Source: Trileptium ribeirensis (Eukaryota > Nematoda > Enoplea > Enoplida > Thoracostomopsidae). Taken from it: a stretch of 64,000 nt of DNA. The notes under the pieces are model-generated. The model saw only the letters and a list, made by a program, of their open reading frames with translations. It was not told where the DNA came from and ran no database searches. The stretch lies in the NCBI GenBank assembly GCA_030248225.1, contig JASANE010024924.1, positions 1 to 64,000 on the forward strand, written 5' to 3'. The translations under genes and the position numbers were made by a program. Below, in pieces: positions 10,144 to 22,965 of this stretch (its first letter is position 1; every line of letters starts with the position of its first letter).

Positions 10144-10242
10144 GTGTCAGGATAGGTCTCCCCAGGTCCCAAGACATCAGAAAACTCAAAAACGCATTTT
10201 TGTCATGAGGGTTTCGTACAACACCCCGACCCATCCTGACAC
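10144..10242. repeat. short inverted-repeat unit
   Basis: GTGTCAGGATAGG at the left end and CCCATCCTGACAC at the right end are inverted copies with one mismatch, about 100 bp apart. Could be a tiny MITE or chance. Confidence 0.4.
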
Positions 10243-10564
10243 TTGGCGTCCTATACAATACACATTTTATCATGATACAACAATTATGAATACGTAACAT
10301 TTTCGGATGCGCACCGGGACCAACCCTGGGGCACCTAATTAGCAAAATTTGTTAAGTCTGAACGGTGATAAATTCGTGAGTTCTTTCCCCTTGTCCCCGG
10401 CCGATCCGACGACGCATCCGTCCCACATTCCACTACGAAACAATGACATAATAGTACAACAATATTTTCCATAATGTAACAACAGTCCTGGGATCGATCG
10501 GACACCTCCACAGTAGAATTTTTATTCAATTTTGGGTGCGAAACCACCCCGCGCACCTCGGGCT

Positions 10565-10666
10565 GGTGGAGCGTGATTGCATGTTTACAGCATACAATAC
10601 AGTATTTCATTTTATTCGACACAATTATCAATGATATATCAATGAATCGATGGATCACGCTCCACC
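10565..10666. repeat. short inverted-repeat unit, 13-bp perfect arms
   Basis: GGTGGAGCGTGAT at the left and ATCACGCTCCACC at the right, exact inverted copies about 100 bp apart. MITE-like size; no target duplication is evident. Confidence 0.45.
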
Positions 10667-11404
10667 GGTATCCGATCGCCCTTTATCCGTTGAATTTTAA
10701 GGCCCTTTTGGCCTGATCTCGAATATTTAGGATTTGGTGTAAAAAAACTCGGGCTGTTACAATGTATACATGCCGGAGCGTCTGGTTTTAAGTAGTAACT
10801 TAATATGGAGAACAGTCGAATATCTTAGCAAAATCAGTATACATAACATCTACCGAAGGCTCATAGTTCAAGATTTTACTGCAATCATTCACCAATTATT
10901 AAGAGCTGGTCGCAAGTTGGTTTCTGAGCAATAAAACCACGTTTATGCGCTCAAGACAATTCCTTTTCTTTTGTGTGATCTGCGACAGAGGTCTTAACAA
11001 CGGTCCTCATTTTACATTGAAACAATGGAACAGCAAAGAGTTACGTACAACAGCAGCGCAAAGCCAAGGGTCTGGCTGCACAAAATTTATAAAAGAGTGT
11101 ACAAAAATCAAGGCAAGCCTAAAACACAATTTATTGCTCAACTTTCTCAGGAAATAATGGGACATGTTGTGTGGTGAATGGTTACGATCGTTTTGAAGCA
11201 AGCCCATAGTTAGAAGAAAATAGTTTACTGCTACCGCTCTCTCATCGCAATACCACAGGAAGCTAGCGCTTTTGCTCATAATTGATTTAGATGAAATCTG
11301 AAGCATTTAATTTTTGAAACTTTTTTAACTATTACGCACTAACGACCTTCCTTATAAAATTACCTTATCCCTAAAACAATTTATCAGTCCTTTTACCTTA
11401 TGGT

Positions 11405-11575
11405 AGAACAATCAGTCTGTCGATTTAATACGGGATTAATGTATTTCTTGAACGTCAAAACCCAGATATACTCTCTTTTTTGGATGGAGTATCAGTCTTT
11501 CAACCTGATGGCAGTATATCAGTCTTTCTGTCAGCTGCTAGAATAACAGTCTTTCCGCTTGCCCGTAGAATATCA
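11405..11575 (+). repeat. degenerate minisatellite, about 27-30 bp unit
   Basis: Units share ATCAGTCTTTC or close variants (ATCAGTCTGTC, AACAGTCTTTCC), repeated four or five times with variable spacing. An 84-codon open frame over it is a by-product. Confidence 0.5.
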
Positions 11576-11993
11576 TCAGAAAATGATCACCTAACTGAGG
11601 AGCACTTGGTATCCAACGATAGCCCAAACAAGGTCTCTGACCAAGGAACACAAAATACTTTTCTATTTTCTTTCAGAACCATACAAACCAATAATTCCAA
11701 GCTTCCTACGGAGCAACATTATATTAGAACATAGCATTATTTCTATTACATCAATATTTTATTATTACACACAAATATCATACATCACATTTAACAAAAT
11801 AACTTTCCAATTACTCTAATTCATCCTAGCACAGTATTAGTATAACTTTTTAGGAATTGCAGTACTTTAACCCCTTGTTGAGCTATTGCACCTAAAACAC
11901 AAAATAAAAGTATAAAACATTCATTATTTATGCTATTAATACATAACTTACTACTACATTCTAATAACTAAAATTAAAACTAAATAACTAAAA

Positions 11994-12205
11994 ACCTTGT
12001 CTACAATAGCTAATATAAAAACCTAAACCAAATACTCATCACAATTGCCTAGGTGACTAATAACTAATACCTTGTCTACAATAGCTAATATAAAAACCTA
12101 AACCAAATACTCATCACAATTGCCTAGGTGACTAATAACTAATACCTTGTCTACAATAGCTAATATAAAAACCTAAACCAAATACTCATCACAATTGCCT
12201 AGGTG
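11994..12205 (+). repeat. 75-bp tandem repeat, about 2.8 copies
   Basis: ACCTTGTCTACAATAGC begins units at 11994, 12069 and 12144. The units are essentially identical, so the array is recent or homogenised. Confidence 0.95.
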
Positions 12206-14500
12206 CATCGAGTAGGTCCATACCGACAGAGAATCAAAATGAATAGCGTCAACAGTCAAAAATTTATGTAAATTTGCCAAATTATCTACACAAAAACGTA
12301 AAGTGACATAATGTAAATGAGATTACCATTTACAGCCTACATAAATCCATTCCATTCTCAGCTGCGAGCTATTCAATTTTTCCGTGACTTACATCGACAC
12401 GGCTAATCCTGGCTATCGGTAAGTGTTATTTTATTAAATATTATAGGGCACGACAGTTTCCCCCATGCTCAGTATAGTCGGTGAGTCGGTTGCGGATGTG
12501 AGATGCGTGGGCGTTGAACACACACGTACTGTCTAGCACAACTAAGTACTTTACTACTGTTATTGTACTGTTATTATATTTTTCAGCCATTAAAACTGCA
12601 ATCAAATTTTATAAGAATTGTTACTAAATATCTTACATTGCTAAGCCAATAAAAAATTTTATACAATTTTTTCTTAAATCTGCTAAAATCATCAACTTAT
12701 TCTCTAACTTCAATTTTAATTTTCACGGCGAAATAAGACTCAAATTGCAAAAATTCCACCTTTTAGTACTATTCTTGAGCACTTACAAAGTTATATCTTG
12801 TGCATTAATTCAATTTGAGATATAGGGTCTTAAATTTTGTGGAAAATGAGGATATTTGTATATTAACTTTACCACGAATCGTTTCGACTACATATTACAT
12901 GAGTGATCTTTACCAAGTAAATGAAAACAAGTGTCGCCTACTGAAGATATCGCAACTGACGCCATTTAACAGCATTTAAAAGCGTGTAAAATTTATATGC
13001 TAGCAACTAGCAGCACGCCCGTACATTCCGTATTGTAACAAACAATTTATTGCTAATATTGGTAGCACCATTTCGCTCGCAACGTTGGCTTCTTCAATCA
13101 TGCCATCTGCAAACATTGAGGTAAACTCCAGTGACGATAATACTGATGTAGATTTGGAGCCACTTTATTTTGTTGTTTTCATAATTTTATGCTAATTTCA
13201 AATGCCGCAACTTGTTTTTCTATTTTAAGCAGCAGAAGCCTCTAGATGACCGTAAATTACTAAAATAAAACTATTGGATTACATGTAACAATGGCCTGTG
13301 TGTTAGTTTTTGCTCATTGATGTCATTCGTAGATATATCTTTATATTCTTTAAATCATACCTAAATTCCAGGCCTAGCAGTTACGGGTAACAACCATTGC
13401 ATTGCGGTCATTCGCATAACAATTCAGTGCACTGCAGGCTAATTATTCTATAAAACTAGCATAGTATTTAATCGTTTGTTATTTTAATATGAAGCTATTG
13501 AAACAAGCGAGCAAAACGATCGGGGTTTCCTCTGAGAAGACTATGGGAAAGATCTTGAAATTTTCTTTTCGTCTGTCGGTGGCACTAATAACTGAATTTA
13601 GAATGGATGGATTGCGATGAAATGTTTTTGTTCGATAGCAAACGTAATGACGATTTGCTCCTTAGTTCAACGACAAAAGCTAAGACTTCATCCTCCGGTT
13701 CAAAATGATCAGAAATTGGTTTTAAGGGTTCTTTTCTAAGACTGGCCATGTAGGGACATCGCAGTCCATATCTTGCGACAGAATTGCTACATCGAAAAAC
13801 GCCGACTATCAGCGACTAAAATAAGCTCATCCAGATCTACAACTCTGTAAAAATACTCTTTTTGTGGGACCACTCCCTGGGCCGCTGTGTGCACGAATAC
13901 GGTCACTTGATACTTTACCAGAATTATCGGTTTTTCAAATTTCGGCATATGGTTCCATGATTTTACTTTATAACAATTACTTTTATAAGGTTTTATCAAA
14001 CTCTGAAGCTCACAGCTTTGTTATCTTGAATCCAACTTGATTATATTATGCTTTGTCAGTGGTTTCAAAAGTTTTTGGACACAAACTCAGTTTCCTAGTA
14101 CTCAGTAGTCTATCTTCATATGTTTGGTTATGTATTGGGCGTAGGACATCAAGAAAGCCGTATGTATAGGTTTTAGTACGCTGAATACAATGGTTATCTA
14201 GATTTTAGCACGAATATTTTATGCCGTTTCAGAGATTTTAATTGGTGTTGTTATCGTCGTAATTGATTTCCAGCATGCAGTATGTCTTTATTTGTCTGAT
14301 TGTGCACTGCGTACAAGGCATACGAATGGTGTACATATAGATTTTTCGGTACCCCCAACGTGGGGGTCTGCTTAAGTAGAAGTGAGAGTACTTAGAGTAC
14401 TTCATACGTTTTAGAGGATTTTAATGGGAATAGGGTTGACTATCGATAAACCCGATTTACAGAAAAAATTTGTCTGTCGCCACCTTTTTGTTTGCGAATT
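12206..14500. other. no gene recognised
   Basis: AT-rich sequence. A minus-strand open frame at 13787-13999 (70 codons) and a short plus-strand frame from 13099 have no recognisable motif. Nothing else supported. Confidence 0.4.
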
Positions 14501-14787
14501 GTTTTCTGTAACCAAAGAAACAGAATAGGGGCTATTCCTAAACTCGTATCAGACCAGCATCATAAGGCGTTATGGGTTCCAGAGATTTTAGGGTTTCTGT
14601 TTTCTGTAACGAAAGAAACAGAATAGGGGCTATTCCTAAACTCGTATCAGACCAGCATTATAAGGCGTTATGGGTTCCAGAGATTTTAGGGTTTCTGTTT
14701 TCTCTAACGAAAGAAACAGAATAGGGGCTATTCCTAAACTCGTATCAGACCAGCATTACAAGGCGTTATGGGTTCGAGATTTTAGGG
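14501..14787 (+). repeat. 98-bp tandem repeat, about 2.9 copies
   Basis: Units begin GTTTTCTGTAAC or GTTTTCTCTAAC at 14501, 14599 and 14697, and contain GGGGCTATTCCTAAACTCG. They are near-identical. The array ends next to the sequence leading into the SINE head. Confidence 0.95.
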
Positions 14788-15015
14788 TGACATAAACATC
14801 ATCCTAAAATCCTGTAACACGTGCTTAGAGCAACCGCTACATCACAGGCAGCGATCAACACGCATTGGAACTACGCTATTTGAGCTACCGTACTGAGAGG
14901 TTAGAATACTCCCCTCTGGGGTCTCGGAGCAAGCGTGGGTTAATATAGAGCTGTGTTAAGACGCTCCATTGAAGACGTCGGGTTCGCTAATTTTAAATAT
15001 AGACGATATATCGTA

Positions 15016-15085
15016 GATATCTGGGGATTCGAACCCGGGCCTCTAGCTTGCAAGCGCAGCGCGCTACCACCACACCACAGCGCCC
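15016..15085 (-). repeat. tRNA-derived SINE head or tRNA pseudogene (Ala-TGC-like)
   Basis: On the minus strand it begins GGGCGCTGTGG. It has an A-box-like TGGTGTGGTGGTAGCGCG, a CTTGCAAG anticodon-loop region and a perfect B-box GGTTCGAATCC (15025-15035). The acceptor 3' strand does not pair with the 5' strand, and the anticodon and T stems contain mismatches, so it is not a functional tRNA. A SINE tail probably extends towards 14800 on this strand, but its end is not defined. Confidence 0.65.
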
Positions 15086-15169
15086 GATCAACTAGAGTAG
15101 AAACTGCGTTATTTGCGCTATCGTCGTTTCAATGTAGTGAGACTTTATTAAGCACTAGCGTTTGTTGAA

Positions 15170-17425
15170 AATAAATGAACCTACAGTCGAGACATGCGTG
15201 TAATTATCCGATTGATGGATGAAATACAAGTGTATACAGCCCCTTAGGCAAAACTGTCGGGAGCACGATTTAAGAGTCCGTGAACAGCGTCAAATTTGAG
15301 TCAAATTAGGAGACGTAAAACTGTACCCACCAAGTAAAGTGTTTTATTTTCAGTGGCTTTGTATGAGATGATAGCATCACAAAAAGAAAGTACACTTTAG
15401 TTATAATTGTCATTGTGGAATCATCCTGTAGTTTTTTCGTAATTATATAATATTTGCTACTATAGCGACAGCACATGCTATTGCTTACAATACAGCTTTG
15501 CCATCGTTGCATTTATCCAACGGGAAATAGCAAACATAAATTCAATTAATTAATTATAAATGTGCCGCGTCCAGGGGTGTTTGCCATTTATATTAGCTTT
15601 GTCTCGTGGATATAAACAAATTTTCTATGAATTCTGGGATTTTTTTTATGTTTACTGTGTCACAGAAATACCGTTATCAACAAATGTTCCGTACTAAGAG
15701 AAAACTTTTCAAATTAATTTTTTACCACATAAAATTAGTCAGCCGTAACGTAGATCACGCTGTTTTTTGACCGCTTCTGTAATACAGGGCTGCAAAATAA
15801 CAATGGAGATAGATCAGGAACAGACGAACAGATATGACTAAGTTTTAAAGGCAAGTGTAGTTATAAACCTCGGCACAAAATCATCTCTTATTCTGGGCAC
15901 CTTCCTTTTAACAAGTTCACCTTAAATAAACAAGACTACTTTTATAACAAAATATACCTAGTCGAATCTTAGTGTTTATTTCAGGATTCTAAAGCGATAT
16001 AATACGAATTTTCTGAACAACAAGTGATCTGAAATATTGCACCTGAAAGCCTACTATGTAGCGGATACCATTTTTGACTTTGGATTTGGGCAAATGCAAT
16101 AGTTTTGAGTCAAAATTGTGTTTTATTATAATTTTTGACTAATTTGGTTTAAATTTTACCCGTGTGTGTACTTTTCGGCTATATGTTATATAGCCGCTAT
16201 TTGTTCAATATTGTCTAAACAAAAGAATTGATAGCTAAGGGCAAAACTTTGATCAATTATATTGATGTATGGTAACTATTATCCTGGTATATCTTGCTGT
16301 ATCGTTTATAGTTTCGGTATATTAGCTTCGATTTGTTTAATTATATTTTCACTGTGCGTATGTGACTTCCGTACAGGGTACAGGTTCATACCATTAAGTT
16401 TAGATCGATTTCAGATTTGGCTGCAAAATTAGTAGTGGGGGTTTATGAAACGTATGTGTTACGTTGGATTTAAGCATAATTTAATTATGCTACGGTTCGG
16501 CTAGTCAATATTAAACAACAATGGATCTAAACGCAACAACAGTCTCAGCGTCTTATCTAGGTGAAAGCATTTTGAAGGTCAAATATTTTATTTAGTGATA
16601 TCGATGCTGAAGAAACAGATAAACATACATTCCGGGCCAGGATCAGGCTAAATGTTGTTGTAATAAGTTCAGTATTAGTATATAAATTGTGTGAGTTCCT
16701 AAAGATGTGCAACTTACTATCAGTTATTAATGGGACTTGTTAGCTACTTGCTAAAGAAGATCTTAGTAATTGTATATTATTCATGTGTAGTAAGGGCTAG
16801 CTCATATTTGAAAGCAATAATCCTAAATTTAACGGTTTCATCAACGGTAAAAATATTTCACGCGTTTCAATAAACAAATATTTTAATAAATCATATTGCT
16901 GTTTACAAATAAAACATTTACCTCAATAATAATAAAAATATATGATATATGCGTCTATATATATGGATATATATAGACATGATATGATATATAGTTATCT
17001 ATTTTACGTATTACTTGGATGCCTATAAATAACGTGGTCCGTCCCTTAATACGAGTATTGTCCTTTAAATAAAACACTGTCCCTTATTTGCATACGCACC
17101 GCACCGTCTCTTAAATCCGATGCAAATAGGGGACAAAACTTGGCTTCATGCCAGTAAATTATCCGTTGAATATTCATCTATATCTATATATTTCTATATA
17201 TAGAATGCTCTATCTATACGACATCACTTTTAAAGTACTAATTATCTCAATAATAATAATATATTTTTGGACCTAAATGTTAAGGGTCCCTTAATTGTAC
17301 AGGTTTAAGAAATTGCTGTCCTTTAATTGTCAACTCCTCTTTATACGATTATATCAACTTCCCGTGTTTTTCACGCTTTTTTCACGTTTGTGGAAATGCT
17401 GTGTATATATTAAGCGCCCGAATTT
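15170..17425. other. intergenic AT-rich DNA
   Basis: No coding exon recognised. Contains ATATAT-rich simple sequence near 16940-17000 and scattered GTCCCTTAA motifs (17042, 17080, 17287), including an inverted pair GTCCCTTATTTGCAT/ATGCAAATAGGGGAC. The same GTCCCTTAATTG motif recurs near 61167-61195. Confidence 0.45.
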
Positions 17426-20400
17426 TTACAGTTGAAAATTTTTAATATTCGGATCAATTCTAAATCGACATGTATGTGTCGAAGCCCCTGTAACAGCAGC
17501 ATAGTCGCCAGTGGCCAGATTTGTGTTTGCAGTTGACAATTGAGCATTTTCTCGCTTGGTGATTTCGTAGTTGTCATAATAATTGTCACGATTGTCATCG
17601 TTGTCATTGAGATCAGCAAATTTGCACCCTGTAGTTGCTGTCATCATTGTGTGATGATCATTGCTCAAATTGTCTTCATCTGTATTTGCTGAAACCAGAA
17701 CGTCCCCGTTATATGACGTACGATCTTCCCATGGGGAAATGTAGCTCGACAAAACATATTCACCACAACCACGGCCACCACCAACTCCGTATAGTTCTAC
17801 ATCAAATTTGGCCTTACTGTTGGCGGTAACTGTATCGTTGGTTGTTCCGCTGGCACCGTTGCCGCTTAGAATATCTAAAATCGACGTCTCGCCTATGCCG
17901 TTACTTGTTCCACGCCGATGAACGCCAAGCGAACAGGTTAAGCGCCGACTTTGAGAATACGGTGTGAATTTCATTAGTTGAGCGCCTTTTTTACCCTTTT
18001 CTCGGCCCCACAAGCATAAAAATACAAGAAGGTGTATAATCGATAAGATAGAACCGCCCATCCATAGTCCCATTTGACCGCCTGAAATTGTAAAATTACG
18101 CAAAGCGTACTGCTTCGATGGCCGATGGCCCAATGGTGCAATCACTGAAAAAGACAACGTGCCAATAGGACAACGCCACAACGTTTCAAAATCGTACTAT
18201 GCTACTCGAAAACAATGATGGTCTTGTTGCAATTCAACAAATGTGCCAATTAGATTTTGAAAACTTATGGAAAACGAAAAGGGCTGACACCCACTCCTGC
18301 TACTACGGTAATCATAGAGTTCAAAAACACAATAAAGCTTTGCTAACTCGTTTCAACGAGCTGAGTGGAACGACACCGGAATTAAACATATATAGGTCTT
18401 AGATATATAGATCTCGGAACCAAAATTAGCAGGAACCAGAGCCGTAATTTCAATTTTTTTGCCCAAACCGAAACATGGTCTTACCAATAATAAAAGTATA
18501 ATAAAATGAGGTACTAATGAGCTTCTTGTTTGTTGGCTGTGGATGATTGGCATATGTTATCTACCGGGTGAGCATGTTGGGTTCGTTGTTTTAAAAGTAC
18601 ATTAAGGGTGTTTAAAAGTACATTATGCGGCTATAAACGCTAAGTTTTGGCAACGAAATTGTGGAATTTTTTTCATATTTCCAATTAGTTAAATGTACCT
18701 TCATGGCCAGGGAAAGCTATAGATTTTCAATACGATTCGGTGGTAAATGAATACGATTAATGCAATTGTACTTATGTCGAAAGCAGCCAATTCCGCAAGT
18801 ACTACGACCTTACAGCGTAAAAATTGTTTTCCTGAAATGTAATTTTCTCGAAAGTTTTTGTTTTCATAAATTTCGAAAATTACTGCCTACGTTGTCATGT
18901 TACTAGGTTAAACAAGTCGTGTATTGTTAGAAAAGAACCATGCGGGAGTAACAACATCTTTTCATTACGGCCAATTTTCCACGAAACCAAAAAGGGAGCT
19001 GTATTCAAAACTCCTCAGCTCATGATGTTAAACTCTGTCAGTCTGTGAAAAAGTTCGTCATCAAAAGGCGTGTAACACCTTCTGCTGTATTATGGAATTA
19101 ACAATTTTTATTATGGAATTATGAAAAAGACACATTTGGTAGTTGTAACAAGATTTGACAATTTCTCGGCACCCTCTATGCGTCCACTTACCAAGTAGGC
19201 CCACCATTTCCACACTTGTGAGGAGAAGCAACTCAAATGTGCTTAAAGTTACAGTCACCGTTTCTCCTCCTGTTTTATCATTATTGTCTTTCTGTGTCTT
19301 CAAATAGGGCTTAAGAAGCTCAATTATGAATCTCAAAATAGGTAATAAACACAGACTAGCCGACTTCGCCCCAGTTACCGTCACCGAGTGAATTAGTATT
19401 GTTAAGCAGTCTTCAGCAATGTGAAACACTTGAAATTGTCTTATGTTGTAAGTTTCACAAGTATATCAAAATTAACTGATTAATACAAATACGGCAATAT
19501 AGTTTGTTGCAAGTTACTAAGCGAGAAATGCTTGGCTTTAGCTTAAATAACACCATAGTTACCAAATTATAGACAATGGAGTACCAAAAATTATAAATAT
19601 ACTAAGGTATGATTGATTAGCGCTTTGTACCTTATAAACGTATTGGTGGCGGTCGATAAATGTGTGTTTGGTAGTTGTTTCAGTATGGTTGGATAATTGT
19701 GGCTGGAAATGGAAAACTTTTGTCACAAAATACGTCATGTTGATGTCCAAAAGTAATGAAATCGGAACTTCGATTCCGGAAAAATTTAACACGAATCGGA
19801 AACGAATTTTTCCAGAACCGAAACCGGAATTTCAGTTAATCCCTGATACATATGTGTATTAAATATATCATATATATGCTCAAAACAAAGCGTTAAATAA
19901 TCACTCAAATAAATAATCCCCGAATTTTGCTACAAAACTGGGAATTGGTCGGACCCTTGTTTGACTAACAAAGCATACAGCCTCACTGGTTATATTTTCC
20001 ATATTGGTATTGAAATTTGAAATTTAACAGGCGGGTAACAAATTTCCTAGTAAGGTACGCGCAGTGATAGTCGATTGCAATCCAAACGTGTTCTCGTCTT
20101 TAGATTTCAGTCAATGTTCAGCGCAAAAAGGCAGTGAAGTAAAACAAGCATTTTTTTCGCAAGAAGGAACAAACAATATTTTTAAATAAAAATAAAACTT
20201 ATATGCAATTTTAAATAAGCCTAGATTAAAAATTAACGTTCGTTCTCATCTCTTCTATGGAATATTATTATCTTAATATGAGTAGACTTTGCCGTGCTTA
20301 AACTCACCGATATTGGCAATAAATTGGTCGACACTCATTGACGGAAAATGTTTAATCAATGTATACTCGAGTTTGTCATAAAATAGCTCCAGAATAATTT

Positions 20401-22041
20401 CACGCGACAGTCGGTCATTGACCGTATTTCGTTTTTGCGTTTCGTCGCCAGGAAAATAGGATTTTGTCAGCGTAAACGACGGATACTTAGCATACGAAAC
20501 GGTCGCTTTGTATTGCCAATAGTTACATCGTGATTCGCAGCCTTCCTTGCACCGTTTTTGAAAATCCGGATCTTCACTAGCACGTCGTCCTAGATTCGGA
20601 TAGAGACATGTTATTAGCTCAGACGGCAAGCACGGCCGAAGGCTATGACGATACTCGTCGTCAGCATCTAGTGTTAACCCGATATAGCGACACGAGCAAT
20701 TCGCATGAGCCTCGAGGAGTAAACATTTTTGATAGCAAACAAGCGGAGCATATTTTTCATTCGGATGTTCATTTCGGCAACTAAATCGTGGTGGATCGTC
20801 GATAAAATCAAGCAACGTTGCACGCAGCTGCAGAAGTGCATGAACACCAGTTGGAACAAAGATTGCGTCGAACTCATAGCCTTTATTCGGTTCGGTTAGC
20901 TTGATCATAATTCCGTCGTTCATTAGCATATTTTCCGACGGCGAATATTTGTCGAGGGGAAGTTTTAGCAAAATCGTTGTACCAGTACCGAAGCCTGAAA
21001 GAATAGTTCTGTATAAAACTAGGTAACAAAATTATCTTCTTACGCGACAGCCTTTTTAGTAAACAACACGGTATCTAGGTTATCCTTACTTCGCTCGGCT
21101 ACACTAGTCTTTTCTGAGTCTTTTCTTAGCCATAAGATGTGGGTGACTACAGCAGAATCATGTATTTAATTCTTCTGTAGTCACCCACATTCGAAGGACT
21201 GTATCCCGATGAAATCCTACGCTTCCGCTTCATTTTTTTCGAACTTTATGTTTCACAAAAACGTTTCAAAAATATTTATATATAACAAACTGTTATATAT
21301 AATTCCGTTTCAAGCAGTATTAATGCAATCATATTCTGGAAGGTCCCAAGCGTTAAAAATTTCCAAACACAGCAACTACTAATTCCTTTATTTGGATTAC
21401 CTGACCGATTCTATGAAATAAGAAAAATAAAACAAATTACCTGGACTTATTTGATATCGTCCTTTGATCCGAAAACATCGTCCCATTCCTGTGATTATCG
21501 AAGTCGCACGTGCACAGCAATTAAAGCGCATGTATTGTTGTTCGCACGATTGTATCAACGAATTGCACGACATCGTGGAATGATCCATAAATTCTTGAAA
21601 TGTAAGATTGCTACGCTCGAGAAGCTCGTCCAGCTGATGTCGATACTCGTCGGTATCGCCAGCACGTGCTTTAATATAAACAGACGGATCGAGAAAATCG
21701 TATTTTGGATTTACCGGAAAAAATGCCCACTCAATATATTTGGCAAGTTCTTGTGAAACATGATGTTTTGACAAAAATGCGGCATTCAAACGATTAAAAG
21801 GACATATAGTAACGTCGGGTAGTTGTAGTTTTTCAGCTTCGTTAACAAAAAACGATGTCGCAACCGGTTGCTTTATATACTGAATTATTATTTGATATGT
21901 GCCGTAGAAGGAGAAAAAATTACAAACCAAAAGTGATAGAACGAAAAATATTTTCTCCGGCGTTCCTTTCGAGCGAACAATTTCACCAAGTCCATGAATT
22001 GTACTTGTTTCCATAAATTCACGCCATGACGTTGTTGCCAT
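17426..22041 (-). CDS. DEG/ENaC (degenerin/acid-sensing type) sodium channel subunit, three exons
   Basis: Exons on the minus strand: 22041-21441, 20994-20308 and 18081-17426. They total 1944 nt, giving 647 residues plus stop. Both introns are phase 1 with clear sites: CCAG|GTAATT to TTTCAG|GC, and ATCG|GTGAGT to TTTCAG|GC. The start ATG lies in a good context (ATAATGG). The N-terminus has the conserved HG gating motif (TIHGLGE, about 14-20). TM1 is at about 31-56, followed by LPDVTICPFN (74-83), then a cysteine-rich extracellular ASC domain. TM2 starts GGQMGLWMGGS (430-440) with the GxS selectivity filter. The usual Glu soon after the filter is His446. A 190-residue Ser/Thr/Asn/Asp-rich cytoplasmic tail follows. 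The product would form trimeric plasma-membrane cation channels; gating ligand and expression cannot be told. Length is typical for nematode members. Confidence 0.92.
18082..20307 (-). other. intron 2 of the DEG/ENaC gene
   Basis: 2226 bp between GTGAGTTT and ACAATTTCAG. Contains no recognised gene. Includes a patch of degenerate CCGGAA/CGGAAC repeats near 19755-19840 and a similar one near 18410-18480. Confidence 0.9.
21138..21189. repeat. short near-perfect hairpin inside intron 1 of the channel gene
   Basis: TGTGGGTGACTACAGCAGAAT pairs with ATTCTTCTGTAGTCACCCACA across a 10-base loop, with one mismatch in 21. It lies in the middle of the 445-bp intron, away from its splice sites. Could be a small foldback insertion or a small-RNA hairpin; no conservation evidence is available. 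Confidence 0.6.
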
Positions 22042-22770
22042 TATATTTCGTTTTTAAAAAATATATAAAATCACGTTTTAGCAATCTCAAATCAGTTCCA
22101 CAGCTGCCTACCAACGACACCAGCTGTTGCTGATATTTATTTAGGTACAAGCCACAGTACGCTGCAGAATAGTAATATGCGCAGTTGGGAGCCCAGTTGA
22201 AGAATCGAACGCGTATGAAACTACGGCATGTCGAATTTTCAATCAAATATAATTTTAATCATGATCGATCACCATTAATCACCAATAATTTAATCTTTAA
22301 AAATATATACCAATGCATTTAGCGATGGTTTAGCAAATAGCTTATAAGATAAACCTGAAAACATAAAGCTGGAGTTAAAAATAGATAACGTGGTGTTGTT
22401 GTGGTAGATTTGCTATTAGTATAAAGGTATCAGGTGTGCATATATATGCACCTATATGGATCCATAGGCCCCGTCGATTTAGAAAGGTAGATTGTCCAGG
22501 CAGATCGAGGTACGCTGCGGATGGCTTATCTAATAATTTTCACCAGTTCACTAAATTTTTTCTCATGATCTTTGCCATTTATCACAATTTTCAATAAAAA
22601 TTATCAACCACTTAACAGTAAATTTTATATCCGAATTTAGAACAAAAAATTGCGAGGACAGAACCTAAGTTGGGAGGGGCTGGCAAATGAAAAGTGGGAA
22701 AATTGATACCAAAGTTTCAGGGCAGCACAAAAGTTAGGTGGTGTAGGGACAAAGTAACCCTGAGGGGCGG
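22042..22770. other. upstream region of the channel gene
   Basis: AT-rich, with no further exon recognised. The promoter should lie here, but no specific element stands out. Open frames overlapping the start exon have no coding signature. Confidence 0.4.
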
Positions 22771-22965
22771 AAATAAAATGCAGGCCATGCCGTTCTCGAT
22801 ATACTAAGCCTAAGCCTTAGTCTTAGCCTAAGCTAAGGTCCTTATATGAGACATACACTAAGCCTAAGCCAAAGTCGGGGAGCTGCGCCCCCCCCCCCCG
22901 AACCCCCCGCTCTAAGCTGTTCTTTTTTCTAACGTTATAACGTACCGCCTCTGAGGGTTACTTCG
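22771..22965 (+). repeat. dispersed repeat with GCCTAA units, copy 1
   Basis: Shares about 190 bp with 46468-46670: GTTCTCGATATACTAAG, TTAGTCTTAGCCTAAGCTAAG and CGCTCTAAGCTGTTCTTTTTTC appear in the same order. Contains AAGCCTAAGCC, two units of the nematode telomere hexamer, plus C-rich and G-rich runs. Confidence 0.85.

Larger units (their letters stand above)
9561..11400. other. no gene recognised; old repeat-like DNA
   Basis: GGGCC-rich low-complexity patches at 9570-9800, then AT-rich sequence. Apart from the two short inverted repeats at 10144-10242 and 10565-10666, nothing could be assigned. Confidence 0.4.

Noticed and set aside
15016..15085. Functional tRNA-Ala gene
   Set aside because: The B-box is perfect but the acceptor stem does not pair and other stems have mismatches; a SINE head or pseudogene fits better.
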